A stretch of DNA of 58,455 nt from Thermoguttaceae bacterium (GTDB taxonomy: Bacteria > Planctomycetota > Planctomycetia > Pirellulales > Thermoguttaceae), in NCBI GenBank assembly GCA_017408405.1, contig JAFQUP010000215.1, forward strand, positions 1-58,455, given 5' to 3'. Both the position numbers and the translations under genes were made by a program. Below the pieces are notes generated by a model. The model saw nothing but the letters and a program-made list of their open reading frames with translations, did no database searches and was not told where the DNA came from. Within the stretch, counting starts at the first letter, position 1; each line of letters opens with the position of its first letter. Below are positions 17,601 to 27,237 of the stretch, in pieces.

Positions 17601-20600
17601 TCTTTACCAATGAATATGTCATGAACAATGAAGAGGGGGATGATTACGGGCCGGTCCTTGATGATGAGGGAAATCCGATCGCGAAACCTCTGAATGACGA
17701 CGATATTACCGATGCTACCATTCTGGTGCAGAATTTCACCTTTACGATTGATTATGCCTATCAGGATACCGGAATTGACGCGTTTACCGGCGAAGCCGCA
17801 ACGATTCTTCGTGATGGTACTGTGGGTGTGACGGTGGACCTTTCCGGCTGCTATGATGCGGTTCCGGGAACGGTTTATAAAGTTCTTAATAAGGTAAGCG
17901 CCGCTTCCGTGATTCAGAACGCGATTGTCACTTCTCTCAATGGAGCCGGATTGTTGCGGGCTTCTCTTGAAGACGTTCAGGTTACGGTTGTTGGTACTAG
18001 TGTGGGACGCGGATATGATGACACGAATTTCGATTTGAATGGTGATGATCCCTTCTCCGCGGATGAGGTTTACTTCGAAGTTCAGTTCTCTGGAAACCTG
18101 CACGATATGACGGTTGCGGTCCGCACGTCAAATCCGGCTATCAGTGCCAAGTACGTTTCCTATCAGCTTCTGGATGTCCGGAACGCGGTTGGGCATTTCC
18201 GTGTCGCGGTTACTAAAGACGGCGATAATGAGGACGAAAAACTGGCGGCAACCCGCAAGACGATCCTTGGAGAGGGTGAAGACCAGTACATTACGTGGGG
18301 TGAATTTGAGGCGGATGATGATTCCGCGACGAAGGTTCAGATCCTTCGCGATACGATCGCGCGTCAGCTGACACTGCTCGGCATTAACGACACCATGTAT
18401 GATTTTGACGTGGTTGAAGTCATGTCGCAGCGTGAAGACGGTACCTGGGAAGTGCAGGAACTCCTCCGTATCACATTCAGTGACAGCAGCTATCATGTTT
18501 CTCTCTTCAACGCGGAGCCTGTCATAAGCGTTGAGTCAGGCGAGGGCGAAAATAAGGGAAGCAAGCTCGTTTCGGTCTATAATCCGCTGGAAAATCCCGA
18601 TCTGGTTTGGGAAGGCGCGGAGAATATGTCTTGGGTTGACCCGCAGAGAGTTCCGGAAGGAATGGAACGTCTTGGTGTCACGCAGCATTATTTAGGCGAC
18701 TACGGCAACAAACAGCACTACAGTTCGGTCTCCATGACGCCTGACGGATGTTTTACTTTCGGCTGGACGGAAGACGCGACAACCACATTGGGACTGCCTT
18801 ACCAGAGTATCTACTACCGTGCCTATCAGGAAACGTATGATACGGTTGGACCGGAAGTGGCCGGACTTTATTACTCGGACGGTCAGAAAATCGAAGCCAA
18901 CTCGCAGGTCGTGGACTACACGGAGGAAGGCGATTCGAGAGGTCTTATCGTTACTTTCACTGAAGACATGATGGATTGGCTCAAGGTCACTACGAACATT
19001 AGTGAATCCACGATGGAAAGCAACAAAACGCACAGTGTGACCAATCCGGAAAACTGGATTCTCCTTAAGGACGGCTCAATCGTGGACAACGCCATTTCGG
19101 AAATCTATTTCGGAATGAACGCCAGCGCGGATCCGTACATTCAGCGGCAGGGAATTACCGCGCTTGAGCAGAACAAGTGGGAAGCCGTGGTCATCTTCAA
19201 TCCTGATGTCGAATTTGGCAGTGGAAGATACGAACTGATTCTTTCCCGTAATATCCAGGACGCTTATGGCATTGGTCTTGGAATTGATGGTCAGAATCCG
19301 GACGCGGTGGATGTCAGGATCGGTTTTGAGATTATTGAATCCGCCACGGACCAGACGACCGTCACACCGGAACTTGTTGACGGCGACGGAAACCGTACTG
19401 CTCCGGATGACAATTCTGCTTCCCAGGTCATCAAGACAGATGAAGACGGCAACCCGATTCTCGACAAAGAGGGCAATCCGGTTCTTCAGGAACGTGAAGG
19501 CGATCAGGTCCTGAACGATCTTGAGGGTGAGGTTTGGACGCCTGACGCTACGGCCGTTGACCCGGAAGGTGATTCCGTTACGGTCTGGCAGTCCAAGGAA
19601 AAGGGTTACGAAGGTCTCTTTGCCAAGATTGAGTACACGAAGTGGGATGAGGATCTTGGGCGAACGCCGATTGACGAAGGTGAGTGGACCATTCAAATTA
19701 CGGATGACAAAACTGCCTGCCACGCCAGCGTGGATATGGACGGTGCCGGAAACTTTGTCGTCACGTGGACCCAGAATGACGCGGAGGAAGGATCCGCGCC
19801 TGACTGGAACATTCACGCCAGAATCTACGACCTGAACGGTGTCGCGAAGAGCGAAGAGTTTGTCGTCAACGCCACGACGGTTGGTGATCAGCGCTACAGC
19901 CGTGTCGCCATGTCGCACGCGGGTGATTTCGTCATCACGTGGCAGGGTAAAGACAACAAAACCGGCTGGGATATTTACGCCCAGCGTTACGACGCGCAGG
20001 GGAATGACCTCGGTGCGGTGGATGAAGTGCAGGTACTCAGCTTCACCAAGGACTGCGAAGGTTTCTTCTCGATCAAGTACATGGATGCTTCCGGAACGGT
20101 CTATGAAACCGAGATGATCGAGTACGCGGTTAACGCTTACGCGACGCGCAAGGTCGTTCAGGCCGCGCTTGACGCCATGGTTGAGAAGTACGGCCTGCAG
20201 GATAACGTGTCGTTTAAGGTCACGACCAACTCCATGACAGAGCTTTACATTGCCATTCAGGTATTGGACGACAGCAGCCTGGATGTCCCGGATTTGAACA
20301 TTACTCACAAACTGACCCAGGGCGACATTGCCATTACCACGGTTCAGGATGGTCAGCTCGGTGAGTTCATGGTTAATGAAACGACGGACAATGACCAGAA
20401 ATACGCTTCGATCGACATGGACTATGAAGGCAACTTCGTCATTTCCTGGACCAGCTATGGCACCGGTTCCGATGCTCTTTATGAAGCGGATATTTTCGCG
20501 CGCCAATTCAAGAGTAACGCGGAGCAGGGAATGGTTTCCGGTATTATCACGGCTGATGACTTTATCGTTCGTGATGACGACGCGGAAGATCCCATCTCCA

Positions 20601-23600
20601 CGCAGGCCGGTATCGCTCAAATCACAGTCGGCAACTACATGGGGTCAGGGGTCCTTCTTGCGGACGGCGGTAACATCTACGTTCTGACGGCGGCCCACGT
20701 CGTGGTTGGAGAAGATTTCCGCGCCACGAAGGATAATACCTCCATCTGGTTCTATTCCGACGACGGAACCAAGACTACGGCTCAGCTCGACGAACTTTAC
20801 GTTCATGAAAGCTACACTTTCGGTGATTTGGCGGACATTGCCATCATCAAGCTCACTTCCAGTTTCACCGGAGTTGTCACGGGTTACGAGATCAATCGTG
20901 ATACCTCGGCCGACCTGAATGCGGTCTACACACGACTTGGATTTGGTATTTCCGGTACTGGTACCGAAGGCGCGACGGTGGCGGACGATCAGCTTCGTTA
21001 CGGTAAAAACAAGTATGAATACGCGGAACGCGGTCTGCTTTACTATGACTTTGACGATGGCACGGAAGAGAACAACACTCTCCAGACCGAATTTGGCATT
21101 ACCAGTGACCTTGGTCTTGGTGACGAAGAAACCTGTGCCTGCCACGGTGACTCCGGAGGTCCGAGTCTTGTGGATGGTCTGGTTGTCGCGGTCTGCCATG
21201 GCGGTACCTCCGATACGAGTCCTTACGGAACGGTTGGTCTTGATACGCAGGTCGCGTACTACGCCACGTGGATTGATAACATTACCGGTGCCAATATGGA
21301 AGTCATCATTGGTGCCGCGGGCGGTGAATTCCGTGTCAACAGCACGACAACCGTCGGTGACCAGAGGTGGTCAGATGTTGCTCTGGATGCCAACGGCGAC
21401 TTCGTCGTGACTTGGAGCAGTTCCGAAAAAACAGATCAGATTTACGATGTTTACGCGCAGCGTTACGATAATACCGCGCAGCAGGTCGGGGAAAATTTCC
21501 GGGTCAACTCCACGGTTGCCTATGACCAGCAGCTCTCCAAGGTCGCGATGGACGTGGATGGTGATTTCGTGATTGTATGGGAAAGTTACCAGGAATTCAT
21601 GGATGGTACCATGGCCGGCGATCCGAACAACTGGGGTATTTACGCTCAGAAATACATCAGCAATTCCAAAATCGGGAAAGACAATACTGTTGGTCCGAAC
21701 GGCGAGTATGCGGATGAGTTCCGGGTCAATACCGCGATCATTGGAAGCCAGAGACTTCCGAGCGTGGACATGACGGCTGCCGGCGATATGTATTTCGCGT
21801 GGCAGAGTAACGAGAGTCTTTCGGAAGGCATTTACACCCGTACCTACTACCAGGCGCAGGATGATGCTGGGCCGTGTGTTGTCTCGGTCGGCAGCTCATG
21901 TCACTTTACTACTAAAGAAGTGGACGCGGATGGAAATACGACTATCGTGAAATCCGGAGAACCGAAAGAGATTGTCATCAATGACGGAGATGTCATTAAG
22001 GGTTTCCTGAACGGCTTTACCATTACTCTGGACGAACAGGTTATTGGCCAGAAGGTCATTGGTACGGATTACTTTGGCAATCCGGTCTATGAAAATGGCG
22101 CGAACAGTATCATGAGTCTGACTAATATCGCTCTTTTGAAAGATGGTATTGTCGTCACGACGGACTACATTGAGCGCATTGAGCTGGTTGGATACGATAA
22201 GACGGATGAAACCTATCAGGGCAGCGTCGATAATCACTCCGAGAAGAACATTTACCGTGTCGTCTTCAAAGATGGAGTAGAACTTGGCGACGGCAAATAT
22301 GAACTGATTGTTCGTTCGCGGGTTGAAGACCGTTTCGACAACAATCTGGACGGCAACAAGGATGGCGAGCAGGGAGATGATTACGAACTTTCGTTCATCA
22401 TTTCGACGGATCCGGATGACAAAACTTCCTACAAACCTCTTGATCCTGAGTTTATGCCGAAAGATCCGGAAGACGCGGACGCGGCTGACATTAACGACGT
22501 CGCCAATTCCACGACGAACGCTAAACAGGATGAGCCGGCTATTGCCATGAATAGCAATGGTGACTATGTTGTCGTTTGGGTTTCGGAGATTGAGGCTGAA
22601 GTTCCTGCGGATGAAGAAGAAACGGATGATACCACGACTTCTGAAGACGAAGAGGAAGAAGAAGTCATCATCAAACCGAAGAACAAGAGTGTCATTGTCG
22701 GACAGCGTTTCGACCGTTTCGGCAATGCCGTCGGTTCCGAATTCTATGTCTCTGACTTTGTGGATGGAATCCACACCCAGCCGGATGTTTCCATGGACGA
22801 CATGGGTAACTTTGTTGTCTCATGGACAGTCAGTGGACGTGACATGAACTATGACGGAATGATGGACAATAACGAACTGGCCAGTTATGACGTTTACGCG
22901 CGTGTCTTCAATATGGTTGGCCAGCCCACGACAGATTCCTTCCTCGTGGAGCGCGGTGTCGTGGATGGAACGGCGATTCTTGAAACGACGCAGGGACATC
23001 AGAATGAATCTTCTGTCATTATGTCGCAGGATGGAACGCAGTTTGTCGTTACGTGGACGAATAATGATTCCAGAAACGCGGTTGATAAATACGCGGTTTA
23101 CGCGCAGCGTTTCGACTTTGACGGCAAGAAAATCGGTGAATCGTTTATTGTCAATACGGCAGATTCTTACGAACAGAATCTTTCCAGCGTCGGAATGGAC
23201 GACAAATACAATCTGTATGTCGTCTGGCAGTCTACTGACAGCAGTCAGACCGGTCTGAACATTTGGGCGCGCCGTTTCGACAGCGCGAACAAAGCTTCCG
23301 AGCAGATCCTGGTTAACTCGGTTACGAAGGCTGACCAGAAATCTCCGGTGATTGCCGTCAACGACGAGGGACAGTTTGTCGTCGCGTGGTCCTCTCAGGT
23401 CGGAAGCGGATACAATATCTACTTCCAGTGCTTCAACAGCAACATGACCAAAATTGGTTCAGAAACGCAGGCGAATACGTTCACGACGTTCAACCAGGTT
23501 TCTCCCTCAATTGCCATTACGCGCGAAGCCGTCAACGGAACACGTTTTGCCATCAGCTGGAATTCCTACGGACAGGAAGGGCTTTCTTCCAAGTCCTGGG

Positions 23601-25555
23601 GCGTCTACATGAATGTTTATGACGGCTTGACGACTCGCCATAGTGTCACCGCTACGGGACAGGAAGTTCTGGTCAACTCCTACAAAGCCTGGACGGAAAG
23701 AGATTCCGACATTACCATGAGCGCTTACGGCGATATTGGTATCGCGTGGGTTGGTCCGAGCACTGCGGCGGAGAATATCATCGTTACGGAAGAACCGGAA
23801 AATACGGACATCTTCCATAAAGTGTACTACAATGTCATTTTGGAAGATTATGTTCCGATTGAAGGCGAGTCGAATGACACTGGCGAGAATTCGCTCATCA
23901 TCAATAAAGGTTCTTACTCCTACAATTCGGACAAGGAAAACGGCGGCGGAACCATTGAGGTTGAAAACTCCGCGACCAACATTCAGGCCGCGCCTGATTC
24001 CGGCAACAAATTTGTCTTTGACATGACATCCGGCATGCCGCAGGTTGCCCTGAACGATGTGGCCCTGACCGTTTCCGGCACGAACTATGTCTTTGACGCT
24101 TCCGCTTCCGGCCGCTACAAAACGGAAGTAATCATTAACGGTTTGAGCGGCGAAAACCTTGTCGTTGAGAATGGATCCTTTATCGTGAATGGAACCGGTT
24201 GGAAACTGACTGTTCTCAATGCCTCGTCGGTGGTCTTTAACGGCTCCAATATCGTAGCTTCGGTTACGGCGGCTGATGGTGAGGTTTTCACCCGTGAAGG
24301 TGATTCCATCGCGTTGACCGGTAAAAATACGGTTTATCGTATTGAAGGCTGCGTGAACGTCACGGCAATTGGTTCCGCGCAGGCGGTTGCCAAACTTACC
24401 GGAACGGAAGAAGACGAGCAGTTCCAGGTCGAAAAAGACGCGGTTACCGTCTCCAGCGGCGCGAAGGAAACGAACGCGGTTGGATTTGGTCAGGTTTATC
24501 TCCGCGGTATGGGAACGGATAGCGTTTACTTTAGTGACGAAGGTAATTTCGATGTGGCGGCTAATACCGTAACTTATGTTGCCGACCAAGATGCCATGAC
24601 TGTTCAGGCCTCTGATTTCGTTACGGTGGAAGTGAGCGCGAACGGTAAATCCTACGCTATCGATGGTGAGTCGTTCATCACTTCGGATGACTTTAAACTG
24701 ACGTTTGATTCTGCTGAATATGCCTTTACAGTTGATAGCTCAAGCAATTTGACCATCAACGCCGCAGGCGGAGTTCAGGTCATTGACACGACCGCGGCAG
24801 ATACGGTCATTATTGCTAAAGATTCCGTGAAACTTGGCGACAGTGTGGAAGTCAAGGGAATTGATTCCGCGGCAGTTGTCTTTGAAAATGGAGGAAACGA
24901 CACGATTTCCGTCATTGGTACGGCTGCAGGAGAATCCTTTATCCTTACGGCGGAAAATGTTTCTGGAAACGTTGGCGATTTGGAATTCACCGCGCTTGGC
25001 GCGAAAAATGTCACGATTGACGGTAAGGGCGGAAAAGATTCTGTCACCGCGACGGATACTTCGGATGACGATTTGATCGCTGCCGGCCCGAACTCCATGA
25101 CGCTTGAAAGCGCTAATTACGTGTGGAATGTTTCAAATATCCAGAACATTCGTATTAACCAGCAGAATGGCGGTGAGGATTCGATTCAGGTCACAGACTC
25201 GGCTTCGAATGACAAAGTCGTTCTCAGTCCGAAGTTTGTCACGATGACGAATTCCAAATCGCAGTTGACGATTACTGGTTTCAATCGAATTGCGGTTCAA
25301 AGCACGATAGGAAATGACGCGGCAGTCCTTTATGATTCCGTTGGTAATGACACGCTGACCATTGAGGACGGTTCGGTTTCTCTTTCCGGAACGGACTTCT
25401 TCAATCAGGTTTCCGGTTTCCGCAAGATTAATGCCTACTCGATGAACGGCGGTCAGGATAAGATTTCCGCGAATGTGGAAATTCAGGTTTTGGACGATTT
25501 GTTCACGGCGGAAGGCGAAGACTGGATGGTCAATGGATTTGGATTTGACTTCTGA
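14633..25555 (+). CDS. Giant exported repeat protein with LEPR-XLL-like N-terminus and an internal trypsin-like protease domain
   Basis: A 3,640-residue protein. I start at the ATG at 14633 because GGAAAG lies 6 nt upstream; the frame extends to a GTG at 14588. Near the N-terminus, LDSLEARILLS matches the planctomycete LEPR-XLL export-associated motif. About 21 imperfect repeats follow, of the pattern V-A-M-D-x-x-G-D-F-V-V-x-W-x-S ... Y-A-Q-R-F-D, consistent with beta-propeller blades. Two Ig-like segments (about residues 1405-1550 and 2420-2580) end in GxYELIxxxxxxDxxG and carry Ca-site-like acidic loops. A serine protease domain lies at about residues 2000-2225 (H2022, D2068, S2174). From about residue 3080 the protein becomes Gly/Asn/Asp beta-rich repeats resembling planctomycete C-termini. 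There is no obvious sorting tail. It probably acts at the cell surface; adhesion or degradation is inference. Confidence 0.88.
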   Translation: MSILNLSSLRDFFAVAPKKTSHKKSVSEKCSRKLALDSLEARILLSVTPNTATDILVNTEYSAIQDTDANGNSIAVDADGDFVATWTRTDYIFRDRSRNVGWYDSNDNLTFYTAQNYIDGFYINENGEKVNVNLRMSGETDQNIYARYFTDEVQRLTIDTSAVDDINNMLYSFEIQTGEYYIQEITFDPGMNITVQYELSFGDEEPVTFNFTNMTDLEYVYENAKNMQDALSQIFGEGNVEVSADTQAKYTVKFRADSFADADFRNGESVELITVKAANEELFAGASVKQTRAPEIFEVFVEYEKETDIYGKEKLKKYYDEDGNFIGYKIDAAATAEQLAVALMQSTVDEVLPPSLAQGGTAGGADSLIRDSYEVNVVPVYGLDETGKVIGFDVTFINSAGKQDIEQIVFKGVDYVTAANFDKVPEQLWNARTQLDSAAYFTTTLKQSSEEFRVNPTSNEIYNKKSKILRTTDQYNSSVALDADGDFAIAWTSDVFSTQVAGSWSDIYARTFSAQMYSSYKYDSAAKTGSYEILNDGKCWIATSNAFLVNDNTVNPNDDSAIAMDNDGNFAIVWSSTGQAFSYFNGVYMQRFDAEANKLGDEERVDAEVTGDAQFPQVAVSPDGSQTVVTWTWRGYDDNLYEPGGNGADVRMTIYEEKLQEDNSTLFTKVVDSIMVDDADSKSSVAINKNNQIMVAWQGGENLYSMYKWDGTALANPISMARSNSASLDGTGTVYWGKGLNTNAVLDADGDYLVSYDGYGNESVEDVSLAAIMKQYLEPQINEEQNADLLQYFDPAMDMLLYIPREKNMTWIHAYNGRELTVTGINANVDALIDTILAAAQNGTRDENGMFVRVVEDPEGTLEKDGVQYRIVTLAEDGYDVWQNAEIYNEGCTAEQYARLSNILHSVFDTVKGEGFGINFMMADAAPGYDGIDAGKQNILYTESIANANRDGTDARAYLSIPLTRFYDSTLPPAEWVDAEGKVTSRSDTLFTNEYVMNNEEGDDYGPVLDDEGNPIAKPLNDDDITDATILVQNFTFTIDYAYQDTGIDAFTGEAATILRDGTVGVTVDLSGCYDAVPGTVYKVLNKVSAASVIQNAIVTSLNGAGLLRASLEDVQVTVVGTSVGRGYDDTNFDLNGDDPFSADEVYFEVQFSGNLHDMTVAVRTSNPAISAKYVSYQLLDVRNAVGHFRVAVTKDGDNEDEKLAATRKTILGEGEDQYITWGEFEADDDSATKVQILRDTIARQLTLLGINDTMYDFDVVEVMSQREDGTWEVQELLRITFSDSSYHVSLFNAEPVISVESGEGENKGSKLVSVYNPLENPDLVWEGAENMSWVDPQRVPEGMERLGVTQHYLGDYGNKQHYSSVSMTPDGCFTFGWTEDATTTLGLPYQSIYYRAYQETYDTVGPEVAGLYYSDGQKIEANSQVVDYTEEGDSRGLIVTFTEDMMDWLKVTTNISESTMESNKTHSVTNPENWILLKDGSIVDNAISEIYFGMNASADPYIQRQGITALEQNKWEAVVIFNPDVEFGSGRYELILSRNIQDAYGIGLGIDGQNPDAVDVRIGFEIIESATDQTTVTPELVDGDGNRTAPDDNSASQVIKTDEDGNPILDKEGNPVLQEREGDQVLNDLEGEVWTPDATAVDPEGDSVTVWQSKEKGYEGLFAKIEYTKWDEDLGRTPIDEGEWTIQITDDKTACHASVDMDGAGNFVVTWTQNDAEEGSAPDWNIHARIYDLNGVAKSEEFVVNATTVGDQRYSRVAMSHAGDFVITWQGKDNKTGWDIYAQRYDAQGNDLGAVDEVQVLSFTKDCEGFFSIKYMDASGTVYETEMIEYAVNAYATRKVVQAALDAMVEKYGLQDNVSFKVTTNSMTELYIAIQVLDDSSLDVPDLNITHKLTQGDIAITTVQDGQLGEFMVNETTDNDQKYASIDMDYEGNFVISWTSYGTGSDALYEADIFARQFKSNAEQGMVSGIITADDFIVRDDDAEDPISTQAGIAQITVGNYMGSGVLLADGGNIYVLTAAHVVVGEDFRATKDNTSIWFYSDDGTKTTAQLDELYVHESYTFGDLADIAIIKLTSSFTGVVTGYEINRDTSADLNAVYTRLGFGISGTGTEGATVADDQLRYGKNKYEYAERGLLYYDFDDGTEENNTLQTEFGITSDLGLGDEETCACHGDSGGPSLVDGLVVAVCHGGTSDTSPYGTVGLDTQVAYYATWIDNITGANMEVIIGAAGGEFRVNSTTTVGDQRWSDVALDANGDFVVTWSSSEKTDQIYDVYAQRYDNTAQQVGENFRVNSTVAYDQQLSKVAMDVDGDFVIVWESYQEFMDGTMAGDPNNWGIYAQKYISNSKIGKDNTVGPNGEYADEFRVNTAIIGSQRLPSVDMTAAGDMYFAWQSNESLSEGIYTRTYYQAQDDAGPCVVSVGSSCHFTTKEVDADGNTTIVKSGEPKEIVINDGDVIKGFLNGFTITLDEQVIGQKVIGTDYFGNPVYENGANSIMSLTNIALLKDGIVVTTDYIERIELVGYDKTDETYQGSVDNHSEKNIYRVVFKDGVELGDGKYELIVRSRVEDRFDNNLDGNKDGEQGDDYELSFIISTDPDDKTSYKPLDPEFMPKDPEDADAADINDVANSTTNAKQDEPAIAMNSNGDYVVVWVSEIEAEVPADEEETDDTTTSEDEEEEEVIIKPKNKSVIVGQRFDRFGNAVGSEFYVSDFVDGIHTQPDVSMDDMGNFVVSWTVSGRDMNYDGMMDNNELASYDVYARVFNMVGQPTTDSFLVERGVVDGTAILETTQGHQNESSVIMSQDGTQFVVTWTNNDSRNAVDKYAVYAQRFDFDGKKIGESFIVNTADSYEQNLSSVGMDDKYNLYVVWQSTDSSQTGLNIWARRFDSANKASEQILVNSVTKADQKSPVIAVNDEGQFVVAWSSQVGSGYNIYFQCFNSNMTKIGSETQANTFTTFNQVSPSIAITREAVNGTRFAISWNSYGQEGLSSKSWGVYMNVYDGLTTRHSVTATGQEVLVNSYKAWTERDSDITMSAYGDIGIAWVGPSTAAENIIVTEEPENTDIFHKVYYNVILEDYVPIEGESNDTGENSLIINKGSYSYNSDKENGGGTIEVENSATNIQAAPDSGNKFVFDMTSGMPQVALNDVALTVSGTNYVFDASASGRYKTEVIINGLSGENLVVENGSFIVNGTGWKLTVLNASSVVFNGSNIVASVTAADGEVFTREGDSIALTGKNTVYRIEGCVNVTAIGSAQAVAKLTGTEEDEQFQVEKDAVTVSSGAKETNAVGFGQVYLRGMGTDSVYFSDEGNFDVAANTVTYVADQDAMTVQASDFVTVEVSANGKSYAIDGESFITSDDFKLTFDSAEYAFTVDSSSNLTINAAGGVQVIDTTAADTVIIAKDSVKLGDSVEVKGIDSAAVVFENGGNDTISVIGTAAGESFILTAENVSGNVGDLEFTALGAKNVTIDGKGGKDSVTATDTSDDDLIAAGPNSMTLESANYVWNVSNIQNIRINQQNGGEDSIQVTDSASNDKVVLSPKFVTMTNSKSQLTITGFNRIAVQSTIGNDAAVLYDSVGNDTLTIEDGSVSLSGTDFFNQVSGFRKINAYSMNGGQDKISANVEIQVLDDLFTAEGEDWMVNGFGFDF
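20630..21305 (+). other. Trypsin-like (S1) protease domain embedded in the giant protein
   Basis: This is a coding sub-region of the giant gene. It has the full chymotrypsin-fold signature: an N-terminal strand with GSGVLL, TAAHVV (catalytic His, residue 2022), LADIAIIKL (catalytic Asp, residue 2068) and CHGDSGGPSLV (nucleophile Ser, residue 2174, with the oxyanion GDSGG). The spacings of 46 and 106 residues agree with the family. Repeat units lie directly before and after it. Confidence 0.9.
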
Positions 25556-25602
25556 TTTTTTTAGGGTTCAGTCTTTTCGATAGATCGTAAAATTTGAGAT
25601 TA

Positions 25603-25637
25603 GGAGATCCTTGTCTTTTGGCAGGGATCTCCTTTTT
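25603..25637 (+). terminator. Rho-independent terminator of the giant gene
   Basis: GGAGATCC (25603-25610) pairs with GGATCTCC (25625-25632), followed by five T. It is 48 nt past the stop. Confidence 0.8.
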
Positions 25638-25851
25638 CAGTTTGTGAGGGTTATGCTGGAATTGCTTTAGGGAATTTCCTTAAATTTTCTGTTTTTTTCT
25701 ATTTTCGGTACTCTTGACGGTGTTTAAATGGTATGCTAAAATAAAGAAGTTTTGTTCCAGACATTGCGGCCAGTGTTTCGTTTGGTATTTGGGAGGCACG
25801 TGTCGCGCGGTTCATGAAAGAGAGAAGGCAAAAAATAAAAGGTGATTTGAA

Positions 25852-27228
25852 ATGATGCGAAATATCGTTTTTCTGTCGATTCCGGCACTTCGCGAGAAGG
25901 ACCTGGCGAAACTTCCGGCATTGAATCGGATCATGTCGAAAGGCGCACAGGCGCAGCTCACGCCGAGTTTTCCGTGTGTCACGTGTCCAGTGCAGGCGAA
26001 TCTGACGACGGGGCTTTGGCCGAACAAACACGGCATCACCGGCAACGGGATCTGGACGCCGGAGACGCAGAAACTCACGATGTGGACTTTCACGAATGAG
26101 GCGGTCCAGCAGGCACAGCTTTGGGACCTGATCTACCATCATCCGGATTCGCCGCGTTCTGCGGTCTGGTTTCCGCTCCAGGCAGTGGAGTGCGAGGCGG
26201 AGTTCGTCTGCACGCACAAACCGATCCATCACCCCGACGGCACGGAAGAACTTTGGTGCTACACGCGGTGGCCAACTCTTTACCGGGATCTGATGAAGGA
26301 GTTCGGGCACTTCCCGCTTCAGAATTACTGGGGACCAATGGCGAACGTGACGTCCGCGAACTGGGTCGTGAACACGGCATCGTGGTTCGCGGGGCAGGAA
26401 TCGCCGGAATTTTTCTATATTTATCTGGCGTATCCGGACTACGCACCGCAGCGTTTCGGAGTCGATTCTCCGGAGGTGGACCGAATGCTCGGTGAGCTGA
26501 ATACGCTGCTCGATACGCTCATCACGAAATTCGAGTCGGCATACGACGCGCCGATCACGTGGTTCATCGCAGGCGAGTACGCCATGACGGACGTGGATCA
26601 CACGCTTTTCCCGAACCGGATGCTGCGTGAAGCGGGACTCCTGAAGGTGAAGAAAGGGGACGGCGTGACGCCCAGCCCGATTCGTTCCGTGACGCGGGAT
26701 TACGAAAAATTTGTCGGCGAGTTGCCGGATATGGCGGAGAGCAAGGCGTTCGCGTACTGCGACCACCAGTTCGCGCACATTTACATTCCGGACCACGATT
26801 CCGACACGATTCGGAAAGTGGCGCAGCTTTTCGAGGGAAAAGAGGGGGTCGCGGAAGTTCTCGTCGGTGCGGATATTGAGAAGTATGGGCTGAATCATGA
26901 ACGCTCCGGCGACGTGATCCTGATGTCCACGCCGAACAGCTGGATGGCGTACTTTTGGTGGCTGGACGACGCGGACGCCCCGGATTTCGCGCGGCGCGTG
27001 GATATTCATCAGAAACCGGGCTACGATCCGTGCGAGCAGTTCATTGATTTCGCGACGCGCTCCATTCCGCTTGATGTCACGCGGGTGAAAGCGTCTCACG
27101 GCGCGGCAGCGCGTGACCGGTCGCAGAAGACGGTTTTTCTTTGCTCGGATGCCGTATGTCTTCCGGTGAAAGAAGTACGTGATGTTGATGTTTTCCATCT
27201 TATCATGGATTCTACCTGGCGTAAATAG
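25852..27228 (+). CDS. EboF-like alkaline phosphatase superfamily protein (nucleotide pyrophosphatase/phosphodiesterase fold)
   Basis: A 458-residue cytoplasmic protein. The nucleophile region PCVTCPVQANLTTG (Thr44) and the PNKHGITGNG stretch are typical of type I phosphodiesterases. Several metal-ligand positions of classical enzymes differ: FLSIPAL instead of an Asp-Gly, DYAPQRFG (Gln200 where His is usual) and GEYAM (Glu241-Tyr242) instead of DHGM. The same EYG and DYxxQRFG variants occur, as I recall, in EboF proteins of the cyanobacterial ebo cluster, as does the WLDDADAPDFARRVDIHQKPGYDP block. No other ebo gene is nearby. The substrate is unknown. Base composition is clearly GC-richer than the neighbours. 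Confidence 0.8.
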   Translation: MMRNIVFLSIPALREKDLAKLPALNRIMSKGAQAQLTPSFPCVTCPVQANLTTGLWPNKHGITGNGIWTPETQKLTMWTFTNEAVQQAQLWDLIYHHPDSPRSAVWFPLQAVECEAEFVCTHKPIHHPDGTEELWCYTRWPTLYRDLMKEFGHFPLQNYWGPMANVTSANWVVNTASWFAGQESPEFFYIYLAYPDYAPQRFGVDSPEVDRMLGELNTLLDTLITKFESAYDAPITWFIAGEYAMTDVDHTLFPNRMLREAGLLKVKKGDGVTPSPIRSVTRDYEKFVGELPDMAESKAFAYCDHQFAHIYIPDHDSDTIRKVAQLFEGKEGVAEVLVGADIEKYGLNHERSGDVILMSTPNSWMAYFWWLDDADAPDFARRVDIHQKPGYDPCEQFIDFATRSIPLDVTRVKASHGAAARDRSQKTVFLCSDAVCLPVKEVRDVDVFHLIMDSTWRK

Positions 27229-27237
27229 TTCTTTTTT

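Noticed and set aside
19076..20620. A 514-codon open frame on the minus strand inside the giant gene
   Set aside because: The plus strand carries a coherent repeat protein with protease motifs here. The minus frame has no recognisable domain and results from codon bias.
25699..27198. A 499-codon minus-strand frame opposite the EboF-like gene
   Set aside because: It is Arg/His-rich with no motif. The plus-strand gene is well supported.
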